NCBI GenBank assembly: GCA_900755005.1
Contig: CAAEEX010000097.1
Coordinates: 1-64,000, forward strand
DNA: 64,000 nucleotides
Direction: 5' to 3'
Source: an uncultured Collinsella sp.
GTDB lineage: Bacteria > Actinomycetota > Coriobacteriia > Coriobacteriales > Coriobacteriaceae
The first letter of the stretch is position 1. Every line of letters begins with the position of its first letter. The notes under the pieces are model-generated. The model made no database searches, was not told where the DNA came from, and was given only the letters and a program-made list of their open reading frames with translations. The position numbers were made by a program, and so were the translations under genes. Below are positions 9,537-19,332 of the stretch, in pieces.

Positions 9537-10781
9537 TTACTCGTGATCTTGGTAAATCTCACGCGGAGCAAGCTCAGAATGTTTGCGTTTTAAGGTCTTA
9601 GGGGCCTTGTACGTGTTGCTCTCGAAGTCGATGTACTCGGTCTGCTTGAGCAGACGCTCAATCATCTCCTCGTGATCAAACAGTTCCCAGGCCTCATGCA
9701 CGGCATCGAGTTTAGCGTGCGTCTCGGGACGGCGTGGCATAAACAGCGTGCAGCAGTCGGGAGCGGCCTCAGTCGAGATATCGAACGTACCGATCTCCTC
9801 GGCGCGTGCGATGATCTCCTGTTTGTCCGAACCGATGAGAGGACGGAACACGGGAATCTTCACGACTTCGTTGACGGCCATGATGTTCTCAAGCGTTTGG
9901 GAGGCAACCTGCCCAAGCGATTCGCCCGTAACGATGGCCCTGGCACCCTCGATGTGTGCAATGCGCTCAGCAACCGAATACATAATGCGGCGATACATGA
10001 TCACGCGCAGGTTGCTGGGACAGGTGACCGAAATCTCACGCTGGCAGTCGCCAAACGGCACCACGTACAGGCGGCCGATCTGGACACCCGGCTCAAGCGC
10101 ACGGATGATGTCCTGCACCAGGTATTCACTCGTGTCGGGCGTCTGCGGACGACCGGAGAAATGCACCGGCACGCACACCGCGCCGCGACGCGCGAGCATC
10201 CAGGTCGCCACCGGAGAATCGATACCCGACGACAGAAGCGTCACGACCTTGCCGGCAGAACCCACCGGAAGGCCGCCAACGCCGCGCTCGGAGCGCGCAT
10301 ACACGTAGACACTACCCTGAACCACCAGAACGTGCACCATCGCGTCGGGGTCGTGCATCTGGACCTTTTTATCGGGAAACGCCTCACACAGCACCTCGCC
10401 AACCTGTCGATTGATATCGATCGAGGTGAGCTCATAGTCAGTATTGGAGCGCTTGGCGTGCACCTTAAACGAATCGAAGGAACCAAACTCGCGCAGCGCT
10501 TTCACAGCGGCGGCGCAGTACTCCTGCGGGTCGCGGTTGGTGTGATACGCCAAAGACACACGGGCAACGCCGGGGACGGTGCGGATGACACGCGCCGCCT
10601 CGTCGGCCTGATGCTCGTTAAAGGTCACGAGGATATAACCGGAAATTCGAGACACGGCGTTCACGGAAAAGGCGGCCAAGGCCGCCTTGATGTTATCCAT
10701 GAGGATATGCTCAAAATGTGCGCGGTTCTTGCCCTTCAGCCCAACCTCGTGATAGTGGACTAGGCAGACGCGAGCCGCCAT
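9537..10781 (-). CDS. thiI: tRNA 4-thiouridine synthase ThiI
   Basis: Sulfurtransferase that adenylates U8 of tRNA and inserts sulfur; in some bacteria it also serves thiazole synthesis. The 414-residue protein has an N-terminal ferredoxin-like/THUMP region, a PP-loop (LLSSGIDSPVATWML, with Ser in place of the first Gly of the usual SGGIDSP) and the C-terminal CCTLF-type motif. There is no rhodanese domain, so the sulfur must come from another carrier. ATG follows directly on the rpoZ stop (TAAATG), indicating coupled translation. Confidence 0.92.
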   Translation of the reverse strand: MAARVCLVHYHEVGLKGKNRAHFEHILMDNIKAALAAFSVNAVSRISGYILVTFNEHQADEAARVIRTVPGVARVSLAYHTNRDPQEYCAAAVKALREFGSFDSFKVHAKRSNTDYELTSIDINRQVGEVLCEAFPDKKVQMHDPDAMVHVLVVQGSVYVYARSERGVGGLPVGSAGKVVTLLSSGIDSPVATWMLARRGAVCVPVHFSGRPQTPDTSEYLVQDIIRALEPGVQIGRLYVVPFGDCQREISVTCPSNLRVIMYRRIMYSVAERIAHIEGARAIVTGESLGQVASQTLENIMAVNEVVKIPVFRPLIGSDKQEIIARAEEIGTFDISTEAAPDCCTLFMPRRPETHAKLDAVHEAWELFDHEEMIERLLKQTEYIDFESNTYKAPKTLKRKHSELAPREIYQDHE

Positions 10782-11063
10782 TTAGGCTTCAGCAACCTTG
10801 TGGCCGAGCGCCTTCTCGTAACGGGCCTCGTCGTAAGAGATGTCGCCGTCGACAATCTCGTCCATAGCCATCGAGATGGTATCGGCACCGGAAAGCCCGA
10901 TGGTGATGTCATCGACATCCTGAACGGCAAGCACGCGGTTGTGCTGGCCACGCAGCATGCTATTGATGTCGCAGGCGCGCTTGGAGGCAAGCGAAGCGAG
11001 CAGGAAGCGGTTGTGATCGGTCTTCTCCAGAAGATCGTCAATGCAAGGCTTTACAACGGACAC
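10782..11063 (-). CDS. rpoZ: RNA polymerase omega subunit
   Basis: Omega subunit, which helps fold and recruit beta-prime. The 93-residue protein has the family core around KRACDINSML and the N-terminal helix KPCIDDLLEKTDHNRF. It starts with GTG and sits between gmk (5 bp upstream) and thiI. The gmk-rpoZ pairing is standard, and gmk links it to guanine nucleotide supply. Confidence 0.88.
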   Translation of the reverse strand: MSVVKPCIDDLLEKTDHNRFLLASLASKRACDINSMLRGQHNRVLAVQDVDDITIGLSGADTISMAMDEIVDGDISYDEARYEKALGHKVAEA

Positions 11064-11068
11064 GGACC

Positions 11069-11638
11069 TCAGATCCTTTCATGCATATCGAGAACGCGAA
11101 CGAGCTCATCGGTCGCGCGGTCGAGATCGTCATTCACCACGACGTCGTCGTAGCGGTCGGCAAGGGCAAGCTCATCGGCGGCGTTTGCCATACGCAGCTC
11201 AATCGTCTCGGGCGTCTCGGTACCGCGACCGACTAGACGCTCGCGGAGCACCTCAAGCGAAGGCGGCTTGATAAAGATCAGCACGGCCTCGGGGAAACGC
11301 TCCTTCACCTGCAGGGCGCCCTGGACATCGATCTCCAAAATCAGAGACGAGCCCGAGGCGAGCTTGGATGTGACCTCGCTCACCAACGTGCCGTAGCAGT
11401 TACCGTGGACCTCGGCCCACTCAACAAACTCACCGTTTGCCACGCGGCGGTCGAACTCCTCGCGCGTCAGAAAAAAGTAGTTGACGCCGTCGACCTCACC
11501 TTTGCGTGGTGCTCGCGTGGTAGCCGAAACCGTCAGACCCAGGTTCGAGCGGCGCTCGCGCACACGAGTGACGAGCGTACCCTTGCCTGCGCCTGACGGT
11601 CCAGAAATCACAAAGAGCTTGGAATCCTGAGCGCTCAC
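11069..11638 (-). CDS. gmk: Guanylate kinase
   Basis: Converts GMP to GDP using ATP. The 189-residue protein has the P-loop GPSGAGKGT near the N-terminus, the GMP-binding loop (TTRAPRKGEVDGVNYFFL) and the lid with SLEVLRERLVGRG. The length matches the family. It abuts mihF without a gap (mihF stop at 11639), an arrangement seen in actinobacteria. Confidence 0.95.
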   Translation of the reverse strand: MSAQDSKLFVISGPSGAGKGTLVTRVRERRSNLGLTVSATTRAPRKGEVDGVNYFFLTREEFDRRVANGEFVEWAEVHGNCYGTLVSEVTSKLASGSSLILEIDVQGALQVKERFPEAVLIFIKPPSLEVLRERLVGRGTETPETIELRMANAADELALADRYDDVVVNDDLDRATDELVRVLDMHERI

Positions 11639-11947
11639 TTATTTGGTCAGCTGCTCGAGGAGCTGCTCGCGCTGACGGACGCCGAGGCCCTGGACGCGAC
11701 GAGTAGCGGAGATACCGAGCTCCTCCATGATCTTGGCGGCCTTGGCCTTGCCATAACCGGGGAGAGACTCGATGAGGGTGGAAACCTTCATGCGGGAAGC
11801 GATGGGGTCATCGGAGTTGAGCACGGACTCGAGGGACTTCTCGCCCTTCTTGATCTGCTCGCGAAGCTCAGCGCGGGCGTGACGTGCGGCAGCAGCCTTC
11901 TCAAGAGCCTGCTTGCGCTGCTCGTCGGTAAGCTGAGGGAGTGCCAT
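11639..11947 (-). CDS. mihF: Actinobacterial integration host factor (mIHF)
   Basis: Nucleoid-associated DNA-bending protein of the actinobacterial IHF type, unrelated in fold to E. coli IHF. The 102-residue product starts MALPQLTDEQRKQALEKA and carries the helix-two-turn-helix-like core with ESLPGYGKAKAAKIMEELG followed by RRVQGLG. The ATG at 11947 is chosen because GGAGG lies just upstream and overlaps the earlier ATG at 11959. It heads mihF-gmk-rpoZ-thiI. Its presence is one of the best taxonomic markers in the window. Confidence 0.9.
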   Translation of the reverse strand: MALPQLTDEQRKQALEKAAAARHARAELREQIKKGEKSLESVLNSDDPIASRMKVSTLIESLPGYGKAKAAKIMEELGISATRRVQGLGVRQREQLLEQLTK

Positions 11948-12074
11948 TCGTACCTCCAAATAGTTGGGTTATATCTGATTCAATAATTGGCATTTTAGCA
12001 CGTAGAACGTACAAAATGCCTAATCGCGGCTCCATAGGTTAGACGATACCCGCAAAAAGTGCAATATACTGCGC

Positions 12075-12141
12075 CCAAAGTTAAGCCCCTGACCTGCGAT
12101 TCCACACAAAGGATGGGAAAGTTTACGCAGGCACAGGGGCT
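12075..12141 (-). terminator. Long-loop hairpin after pyrF, probable terminator
   Basis: AGCCCCTG/CAGGGGCT (12084-12091 with 12134-12141) plus CCTGCG/CGCAGG (12093-12098 with 12126-12131) form a stem with a small internal mismatch and a 27-base loop. On the minus strand it is followed by TTAACTTTG. It lies 46 bp past the pyrF stop. The rest of 11948-12186 holds only the mihF promoter region, where I could not fix a clear -35/-10 pair. Confidence 0.5.
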
Positions 12142-12186
12142 ATTTTGTGCTAATGAGACCCAAAAGTGGTGACTTAGGGGAATCTT

Positions 12187-12903
12187 TTACGCGACGTTTT
12201 CGACCAGCTCGGCGACGATGGCGTCAAAGGCGGCAACCGGATCGTCGGCACCGGTGATGGGACGGCCCACCACAATGTGGCTTGCGCCACGCTCGATAGC
12301 CTGGGAAGGCGTCGCCACGCGGGACTGGTCACCAAGGGCGGCACCCACCGGACGCACACCCGGAGTCACGATCAGGGCATCAGGACCCAGCAGCTCACGC
12401 ATGTCGTGAGCCTCCATCGGTGAGCACACGATGCCATCGATGCCATTGGCCTGAGCAAGCTTTGCCAAGCGGGCGGCCTCCTCGGCCACGGGAGACTCGA
12501 CGCCGATCTCGCTCAAGGCATCCTGATTCATGCTCGTGAGCACGGTGATGGCGACGAGCTTGGCGCGGTCCTCACGTGCCTCCTCGGCACCCTCGCGGCA
12601 GGCAGCGAGCATAGCACCCGAGCCCAGGCCGTGGACCGAAAGCAGGTCGGCACCGGCAAGCGAGGCCGAGCGGGCAGCGCCGCGCACCTGATGCGGAATG
12701 TCATGGAACTTAAGGTCGAGGAAGACCTTAAAGCCAAGGTCCTTAAAGGTCTTGACGATCTGGGGACCCTCAGCGTAATAGAGCGTCATGCCGACCTTGA
12801 GCCAGGCGGCATGGCCCGAAAGCTCGTGGGCGAGCTCGAGCGCGCGCTCACGGTCGCAGTCGAGGGCGACGATAACACGGTCGCGGGCATCATTATCTAG
12901 CAT
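12187..12903 (-). CDS. pyrF: Orotidine 5'-phosphate decarboxylase
   Basis: Last step of UMP synthesis: decarboxylates OMP. The 238-residue TIM barrel has the catalytic DxKxxD array in LDLKFHDIP and the C-terminal TPGVRP and VGRPI phosphate loops. It belongs to the standard bacterial type (group I) rather than the mycobacterial long form. The start overlaps the pyrD stop (ATGCTAG), so the two are translationally coupled. It is the last gene of the pyr operon. Confidence 0.95.
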   Translation of the reverse strand: MLDNDARDRVIVALDCDRERALELAHELSGHAAWLKVGMTLYYAEGPQIVKTFKDLGFKVFLDLKFHDIPHQVRGAARSASLAGADLLSVHGLGSGAMLAACREGAEEAREDRAKLVAITVLTSMNQDALSEIGVESPVAEEAARLAKLAQANGIDGIVCSPMEAHDMRELLGPDALIVTPGVRPVGAALGDQSRVATPSQAIERGASHIVVGRPITGADDPVAAFDAIVAELVENVA

Positions 12904-13805
12904 TCGAAAGCACCCACCAGCTCGTTGATGTCCTTTACGCCCTGGGACTCGGCCCAGGCCTCGAGCTCATGCGCGATCTTAAACGAAGCGCACGGATCGA
13001 CGAAGTTGGCCATGCCGACCGACACGCAGGTGGCGCCGGCCAGGATAAACTCAGCCGCATCCTCGCCAGTCATGACACCGCCAACACCGTTGATGGGGAT
13101 ATCGACGGCCTGGGCAACCTCCCAGACCATGCGCACGGCGATGTGGTGGCACAGCGGGCCCGAAAGGCCGCCCTTGGGCTTGGCCACGCGGGACTTGCGG
13201 GTATGGACGTCGATGGCCATGCCCTGGATGGAGTTGATGACCGAAAGGCCGTCGGCGCCGGCAGCCTCGAGGGCCTTGGCGATCTCGGCGACGTTGACCG
13301 GCGCCATCTTCACGAACAGCGGCTTATCGGTCACCTTGCGGCAAGCAGCCATAACGGAAGAGGCGCCCTCGGGCGTGGAGCCCATGGCGGCACCGCCGGC
13401 GGCGATATTAGGGCAGCTCACGTTGATCTCGTAGCCGGCAGCCCAGGGGCACAGCTCGACATACATCTCGAGTGCGCGGACAAACTCGTCAACGGAGTGG
13501 CCGGCAACCTGACAGATGACCTGGCAGCCGTCCTTGGACAGCTGTTCGAGCCAAGGACCGGACTCACGGGCAAAGGCGGCCACGCCGGGGTTCTGAAGGC
13601 CCACGGAGTTGATCATGCCGCCGGGAATCTCGGCCATGCGAGGCGCGGGATTGCCGGGCCAGGGCTCGGCAGCGCAACCCTTGGTGGTGATGGCGCCCAG
13701 CTGGGAAACATCAAAGAAGTTCTGGAACTGCCAACCGTAGCCAAAGGTACCGGCTGCGGTGTTGATGGGGTTCTGCATCTTGACGCCGCCGAAATCGACG
13801 GCCAT
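12897..13805 (-). CDS. pyrD: Dihydroorotate dehydrogenase B, catalytic subunit
   Basis: Oxidises dihydroorotate to orotate with FMN and passes electrons to NAD via PyrK. The 302-residue class 1B barrel shows NPINTAAGTFGYG at the N-terminus, the active-site loop NVSCPN with catalytic Cys, and FMN loops such as GVGGVMTGEDAAEFILAGA. I chose ATG at 13805 because the family begins there. A GTG at 13820 that overlaps the pyrK TAG is an alternative adding five residues and has a better ribosome site. The frame stays open further upstream inside pyrK, but that part is a shadow. Confidence 0.93.
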   Translation of the reverse strand: MAVDFGGVKMQNPINTAAGTFGYGWQFQNFFDVSQLGAITTKGCAAEPWPGNPAPRMAEIPGGMINSVGLQNPGVAAFARESGPWLEQLSKDGCQVICQVAGHSVDEFVRALEMYVELCPWAAGYEINVSCPNIAAGGAAMGSTPEGASSVMAACRKVTDKPLFVKMAPVNVAEIAKALEAAGADGLSVINSIQGMAIDVHTRKSRVAKPKGGLSGPLCHHIAVRMVWEVAQAVDIPINGVGGVMTGEDAAEFILAGATCVSVGMANFVDPCASFKIAHELEAWAESQGVKDINELVGAFEC

Positions 13806-13819
13806 GTTCACGGTACCCA

Positions 13820-14611
13820 CTAGAAGACCACCACCTTGGAAGCATCGAACACGGGGCCGCACATACAAGCACCCTTCATACCGTCGACCGTCTCGACATT
13901 GCAGGTGTTGCAGGCGCCAAAGCCACAGCTCATCATACGCTCGAGCGACACCTCGCAGTACACACCGGCCTCGGCGGCAGCGGCGGCGACCTTCTTCATC
14001 ATGACGGCGGGGCCGCAGCTGGCGACGTAGTCGTAGCCGCCCTCTCCAAGCAGCTCGGCTGCCGGATCGGTGCAAAAACCGTGCGTGCCGAGCGAACCGT
14101 CGTCGGTGCACACGTTAACCGTGGCGCCCAGCGCACGGAACTCATCGACACCCACGACTTTGGAAGCGGTACCGAAGCCCAGGCACACGTCCACATCAAC
14201 ACCCTGCTCGGCAAGCATGCCGGCAAGACACAGCACAGGCGGAACGCCGATGCCACCGGCGACGAGCAGTGCCTTCCTGGTGCCCTCGGGTACCATCCAG
14301 CCACGGCCACCGGGGCCCAACAGGTTAGAGGTGGAGCCAGGGACCATCTGGGACAAACGGCGGGTATCGTCGCCCACGACGGCGTACCACAGCTCGACGG
14401 TGCCGGCCTCGGCGTCGGCGCGGTAGAAACTCAAGGGCACACGAAGCAGAGAAGACGCATCGCCGGGGACGGCGATGTTCACAAACTGACCGGGCTTGAG
14501 CGCACTTGCAAGCTTGGGGGCCGAGATGACGAGCGAGAAGATGCCGTCGGCGATCTCCCGGTTCGAGACGACCTCGAAGTCGTGCATGCGTGCAGTGGAA
14601 GGTGTGGGCAT
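13820..14611 (-). CDS. pyrK: Dihydroorotate dehydrogenase B, electron transfer subunit
   Basis: Iron-sulfur flavoprotein that moves electrons from PyrD to NAD. The 263-residue protein has an FAD domain (RVPLSFYRAD), an NAD domain with VAGGIGVPPVL, and a C-terminal [2Fe-2S] motif, CGFGACNTC plus a fourth Cys in GACMCGP. Pairing with pyrD confirms the heteromeric B-type enzyme, expected for a fermentative anaerobe. Start ATG at 14611 has GGAG nearby. Confidence 0.95.
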   Translation of the reverse strand: MPTPSTARMHDFEVVSNREIADGIFSLVISAPKLASALKPGQFVNIAVPGDASSLLRVPLSFYRADAEAGTVELWYAVVGDDTRRLSQMVPGSTSNLLGPGGRGWMVPEGTRKALLVAGGIGVPPVLCLAGMLAEQGVDVDVCLGFGTASKVVGVDEFRALGATVNVCTDDGSLGTHGFCTDPAAELLGEGGYDYVASCGPAVMMKKVAAAAAEAGVYCEVSLERMMSCGFGACNTCNVETVDGMKGACMCGPVFDASKVVVF

Positions 14612-14650
14612 AGACGCTCCAATCCCCCATGCGGTTGCATGGTCTAAACG

Positions 14651-14683
14651 AACAGAAAGCGCGGCACCGCAAGGGCGCCGCGC
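14651..14683 (-). terminator. Intercistronic hairpin between pyrC and pyrK
   Basis: GCGCGGC (14659-14665) pairs with GCCGCGC (14677-14683) and on the minus strand runs into CTTTCTG. It lies in the 92-bp space between pyrC and pyrK. It may be a partial terminator or mRNA stabiliser that sets the ratio of pyrRBC to pyrKDF. Confidence 0.4.
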
Positions 14684-14703
14684 ACAAAAGCGATAAGGCT
14701 ATG

Positions 14704-15976
14704 CTAGCAGATGCAACCGTCGGCGAGCGTCTGCTTGCCACCGACAAATACATCGGTGGCACGACCGGTGAGCGTGCGGCCGGCAAAACCGGAGTTCTCG
14801 GCGCGCGACTCGTAACCGTCCTCGCCAACCGTCCAGGTTGCGGAGGGGTCGAACACGGTCAGGTCGGCGACAGAGCCCGCCTTGACCTGAACCTGATCGA
14901 GGCCCAGAATCTCACGCGGCTTGATGGCCATGAGCTCGACCATGCGGCTCACGCTCATCTTGCCCGTGTTGACCAGCTCAGTGAGCACGAGCGACAGCGA
15001 AGTCTCGAGGCCAATCATTCCAAAGGGCGCGAGCTCGAACTCGCGGGCCTTCTCCCACGGGGTGTGGGGAGCGTGGTCGGTAACGATAGCGTCGACGGTA
15101 CCGTCGATGACACCCTGACGGATGGCCTCGGCATCCTCGTCGGTGCGCAGCGGCGGATTGACCTTGAGCGAGGTGTTGTAGGTCTCGTCCAGGTCGTTCT
15201 CGGTCAGGAACATGTGGTGCGGGGTGGCCTCGCAGGTCACCTGGACACCGGCAGCCTTACCGGCACGCACGAGCTCCAGGCCATGAGCGGTGGAGATGTG
15301 CTGGATGTGCAGCTTGGCACCGGTCAGCTTGGCAATCTCGATGTCGCGGGCAATCTGAAGCTCCTCGCCGGCGGCCGGCCAACCCTCGAGGGCCAGACGG
15401 GTCGAGACCTTGCCCTCGTTGATCTGGCCGTGGCCGACCAGATCCTCGTCCTGGCAGTGGCTCATAAAGACCTTGCCGAACATCTTGCCGTAGTCCATGC
15501 AGCGACGGAGCATGCCCGCACCCTGCACGCCGCGACCGTCATCGGTGAAGGCGACGGCGCCGTGGGCGACCATATCGCCCATCTCGGACATAGCCTCGCC
15601 CTTAAGGCCGCGAGTCATAGCACCAGAAGGATAGACGCGGCAGTGGCCGACCTCGGCAGCGCGGGACTTGACGAACTCAACGACGGTTCCGTTATCGGTA
15701 ACGGGGTCGGTGTTGGGCATGGCGCACACGCCGGTGAAGCCGCCCTTGGCAGCAGCGCGGGTGCCGCTCTCGATGTCCTCTTTGACCTCGTAGCCAGGCT
15801 CGCGAAGGTGAACGTGCATATCCACCAGGCCGGGGACGAGGTACTTGCCGGAAAGGTCGCGGACCTCGGCTCCCTCGACGGCGAGATTCTCGCCGACCTC
15901 GGCGATCTTATCGCCGTCAATCAGGACGTCAACGACACCGTCAAGCTCGACGGACGGGTCGACGACGTGGGCATTC

Positions 15977-15993
<17 letters not shown>
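14704..15993 (-). CDS. pyrC: Dihydroorotase
   Basis: Zinc amidohydrolase that cyclises carbamoyl aspartate. The 429-residue type I enzyme has the metal ligands in DMHVHLREPG and downstream His residues in CEATPHHMFL, with the family motif TDHAPH. The start ATG at 15993 has GGAGG eight bases upstream, favoured over 16008. It overlaps the pyrB 3' end by 17 bp. Confidence 0.95.
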
Positions 15994-17522
<1,529 letters not shown>

Positions 17523-17549
17523 TCACATGTCTTGACTGCTGACACAGTC

Positions 17550-17588
17550 AAAAAATTAGATGCCCGACCGCTTAAAGCGGACCAGACA
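17550..17588 (-). terminator. Attenuator terminator in the pyr leader
   Basis: On the minus strand TGTCTGGTCCGC (17577-17588) pairs with GCGGTCGGGCA (17561-17571): 11 pairs including three G-U, and one bulged U. Six Ts follow (17550-17555). It lies 40 bp upstream of pyrR and inside the transcribed leader, as expected for pyr attenuation. Confidence 0.6.
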
Positions 17589-17638
17589 CCCACAGGAAGG
17601 GCTGCTCTTTGGCAGCTATGTAATTCCATGTGGGTATC
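17585..17638 (-). promoter_or_regulatory. Competing hairpin in the pyr leader (antiterminator-like)
   Basis: GATACCCACA pairs with TGTGGGTGTC, with GGAA/TTCC above and an inner GCTGC/GCAGC hairpin. The base of this stem takes up the TGTC that the terminator 5' arm needs, so the two structures exclude each other. I could not find a clean match to the Bacillus PyrR loop consensus. A possible -10 (TACACT, minus strand) is at 17665-17670, which would give a leader of about 150 nt. The rest of 17671-17763 shows no gene. Confidence 0.5.
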
Positions 17639-17763
17639 TCGTACCCCTTTAATGGTCAAGGGATAGTGTAGCCAACCTCGAGCTTAATTGCGAGCATAAA
17701 TACAGAACAATCCGTAAACGGAGCCCAATGCTCCATAAACCTATATATATTTGTGGGACGAGC

Positions 17764-17792
17764 TTGAAAACGCACGCACGAGCTGGCATAAT
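17764..17792 (+). promoter_or_regulatory. Probable promoter reading towards rpmB
   Basis: TTGAAA (17764-17769), a 17-bp spacer, and CATAAT (17787-17792). It would give rpmB a leader of about 160 nt. A second -10-like box, TATAGT at 17902-17907, lacks a clear -35. The stretch 17793-17961 contains no convincing ORF. Confidence 0.55.
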
Positions 17793-17961
17793 CCCCTCTG
17801 CTGCACGCAAATCGGATCTACGTCCAGGGCCGTGGCGTGAGCACTATCGCCAAAAGAGGAATATCTCTGTGTAGATTACGCACAGGGAGCTGCTTCTGTG
17901 CTATAGTTCAGGCTTGTTTGTTAACGCGACATGTTCGTTTGTCGCCCAAGGAGGGTCAGTT

Positions 17962-18150
17962 ATGTCCAAAGTTTGCGAAGTTTGCGGTAAGCACCCCGTT
18001 GCCGGTCGCTCCATCAGCCACTCTCACCGCGTCACCAACCGTAAGTTCCGCCCCAACATCCAGCGCGTTTACGTCGTCGTCGATGGTCACCGTCGCAAGA
18101 TGAACGTTTGCTCCACCTGCCTCAAGTCCGGCAAGGTTGCGCGCTCCTAA
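17962..18150 (+). CDS. rpmB: 50S ribosomal protein L28, zinc-binding form
   Basis: Large-subunit protein. The 62-residue product has two CxxC pairs (CEVCG near the N-terminus, CSTC near the C-terminus), the zinc-ribbon C+ form; zinc-free paralogues elsewhere replace this form under zinc starvation. AAGGAGGG upstream fixes ATG at 17962. It is alone on the plus strand, divergent from the pyr operon, with its own terminator. Confidence 0.96.
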   Translation: MSKVCEVCGKHPVAGRSISHSHRVTNRKFRPNIQRVYVVVDGHRRKMNVCSTCLKSGKVARS

Positions 18151-18218
18151 ATAAGGTCTTACCAACAAGTACCTCGGACTCTCCGGGTCAAAGACCTCGC
18201 GTTCATATAGAACTTACC

Positions 18219-18253
18219 AAAGGCGTCCTCCCCCACGGAGGGCGCCTTTTTGC
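18219..18253 (+). terminator. Intrinsic terminator of rpmB
   Basis: AAAGGCGTCCTCC (18219-18231) pairs with GGAGGGCGCCTTT (18237-18249), followed by a T run. The RAYT element begins two bases after this terminator. Confidence 0.88.
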
Positions 18254-18254
18254 A

Positions 18255-18305
18255 CTCATTGGGGACAGACTTACATGAGTGTTTTCACGCATTGGGGACA
18301 GACAT
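18255..18305 (+). repeat. Left inverted repeat of the RAYT element
   Basis: Contains CATTGGGGACAGAC twice (18257-18270 and 18290-18303). CACTCAT...ATGAGTG (18253-18259 with 18275-18281) can fold into a REP-like hairpin with a 15-base loop. It matches the reverse complement of 19252-19302 except at three positions. Confidence 0.85.
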
Positions 18306-18346
18306 GACGCACGCATGCGGCGTCCCGATCGGCTCCGGCCCCTATC

Positions 18347-19123
18347 TCACGCTGCATCCTTCCAGCCTGCAGTAGCCTTGGTCACGCTTGTGGCGCCGAT
18401 ACCGGTGATACGGGCAATTTGCTTGACCGTGAGATGTGCCCGCCTGAGCCTCAGCAGGCAGGCATCGCGTTCGGGGCGTGGCAGGGCCTTGAGCAACGCA
18501 GGATCTATGCTCGTCAGGACTTCGCGTGCAACGAAAAGGGCCTCCTCATCGGGGATCCGCCGGCGCGGAAGAACCTCCACTGACCAGATGCGCCCGGCAA
18601 CTTTCTTGAGATGCTCGCAATAGCGACGGGAGCCTCCGACAACATCAAGCATAGGGGCCGCATCACAGATGTCAAAGGGATCATAGCCCAGCTGATACGC
18701 CTTATAGCTTGACCAACGGTACGCCTCGAGCGAGTCAAGCGCACCCTTCACGGGATTGAGATGAATATAGTCGAGCAGCTGCACTGCCTGCGTGTCCGAC
18801 TCAACCGCGACCCGCGAATAGCGATTGTCAAACAGATGGCCCGTTCTTCCCGTTTTCCCATTGAAATACTTGGCATACGCCGTCAGCGCGCACTGCATTG
18901 CCTTTGAAAGGTTGTCATATGGGTCATCAACCATCAAATGGAAGTGGTTGTCCATAAGACACCAGGCCAACACCGCCACGTCATGGCACGCAAACCTGTC
19001 CGATATGTCCGATAGGAAACGATAGCGGTCGGAATCATCTTCAAAAATGATCTGTTTGGAGTTACCGCGGTCAAAGACGTGGTGATAGCCGGTGAGCGAA
19101 ATTTCGCGGGCGCATCGGGGCAT
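18347..19123 (-). CDS. REP-associated tyrosine transposase (Y1_Tnp / IS200-like fold)
   Basis: Single-strand DNA transposase of the RAYT class, predicted to cut at REP-like hairpins. The 258-residue protein has the metal-binding HUH-type motif MDNHFHLMV, preceded by AWCL, and a downstream Tyr in LTAYAKYF as candidate nucleophile. The C-terminal region (about 215-255) looks like a small helix-turn-helix (TVKQIARITGIGATSVTK). The start ATG at 19123 follows AAAGGAGAG. The frame is intact, so the gene may be active. Confidence 0.88.
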   Translation of the reverse strand: MPRCAREISLTGYHHVFDRGNSKQIIFEDDSDRYRFLSDISDRFACHDVAVLAWCLMDNHFHLMVDDPYDNLSKAMQCALTAYAKYFNGKTGRTGHLFDNRYSRVAVESDTQAVQLLDYIHLNPVKGALDSLEAYRWSSYKAYQLGYDPFDICDAAPMLDVVGGSRRYCEHLKKVAGRIWSVEVLPRRRIPDEEALFVAREVLTSIDPALLKALPRPERDACLLRLRRAHLTVKQIARITGIGATSVTKATAGWKDAA

Positions 19124-19251
19124 GGTCTCTCCTTTCAAAGCCGTACAGGCAACACCTAAAAGGAGAGAAGGAACGCGAAATGCTGAGCCTGTGACCTATT
19201 TATATCCAATCAGCAACAAAAACAGGCCCAAAACGACAAAATCGCAAATCG

Positions 19252-19302
19252 ATGTCTGTCCCAAATGAGTGAAACCACTCATGTAAGTCTGTCCCCAATG
19301 AG
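19252..19302 (-). repeat. Right inverted repeat of the RAYT element
   Basis: Mirror copy of 18255-18305, including both GTCTGTCCC segments. The terminal 34 bp (19269-19302) differ from the left copy at one base. Confidence 0.85.
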
Positions 19303-19332
19303 CGGGGCGATGCACTAGCAGATAGTTTTAGT

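Larger units (their letters stand above)
18255..19302. mobile_element. RAYT transposase element bounded by 51-bp inverted repeats
   Basis: A 1,048-bp unit consisting of one Y1-type transposase gene flanked by inverted repeats at 18255-18305 and 19252-19302 (48 of 51 positions identical). It sits between the rpmB terminator and the adhE control region. No target-site duplication is obvious at its ends. The gene-plus-repeat layout resembles REP-associated tyrosine transposase units. Confidence 0.75.

Noticed and set aside
13806..14111. A 100-residue N-terminal extension of pyrD
   Set aside because: The frame stays open inside pyrK, but its Arg-rich translation is not homologous to the family, and the pyrK frame is clearly coding there.
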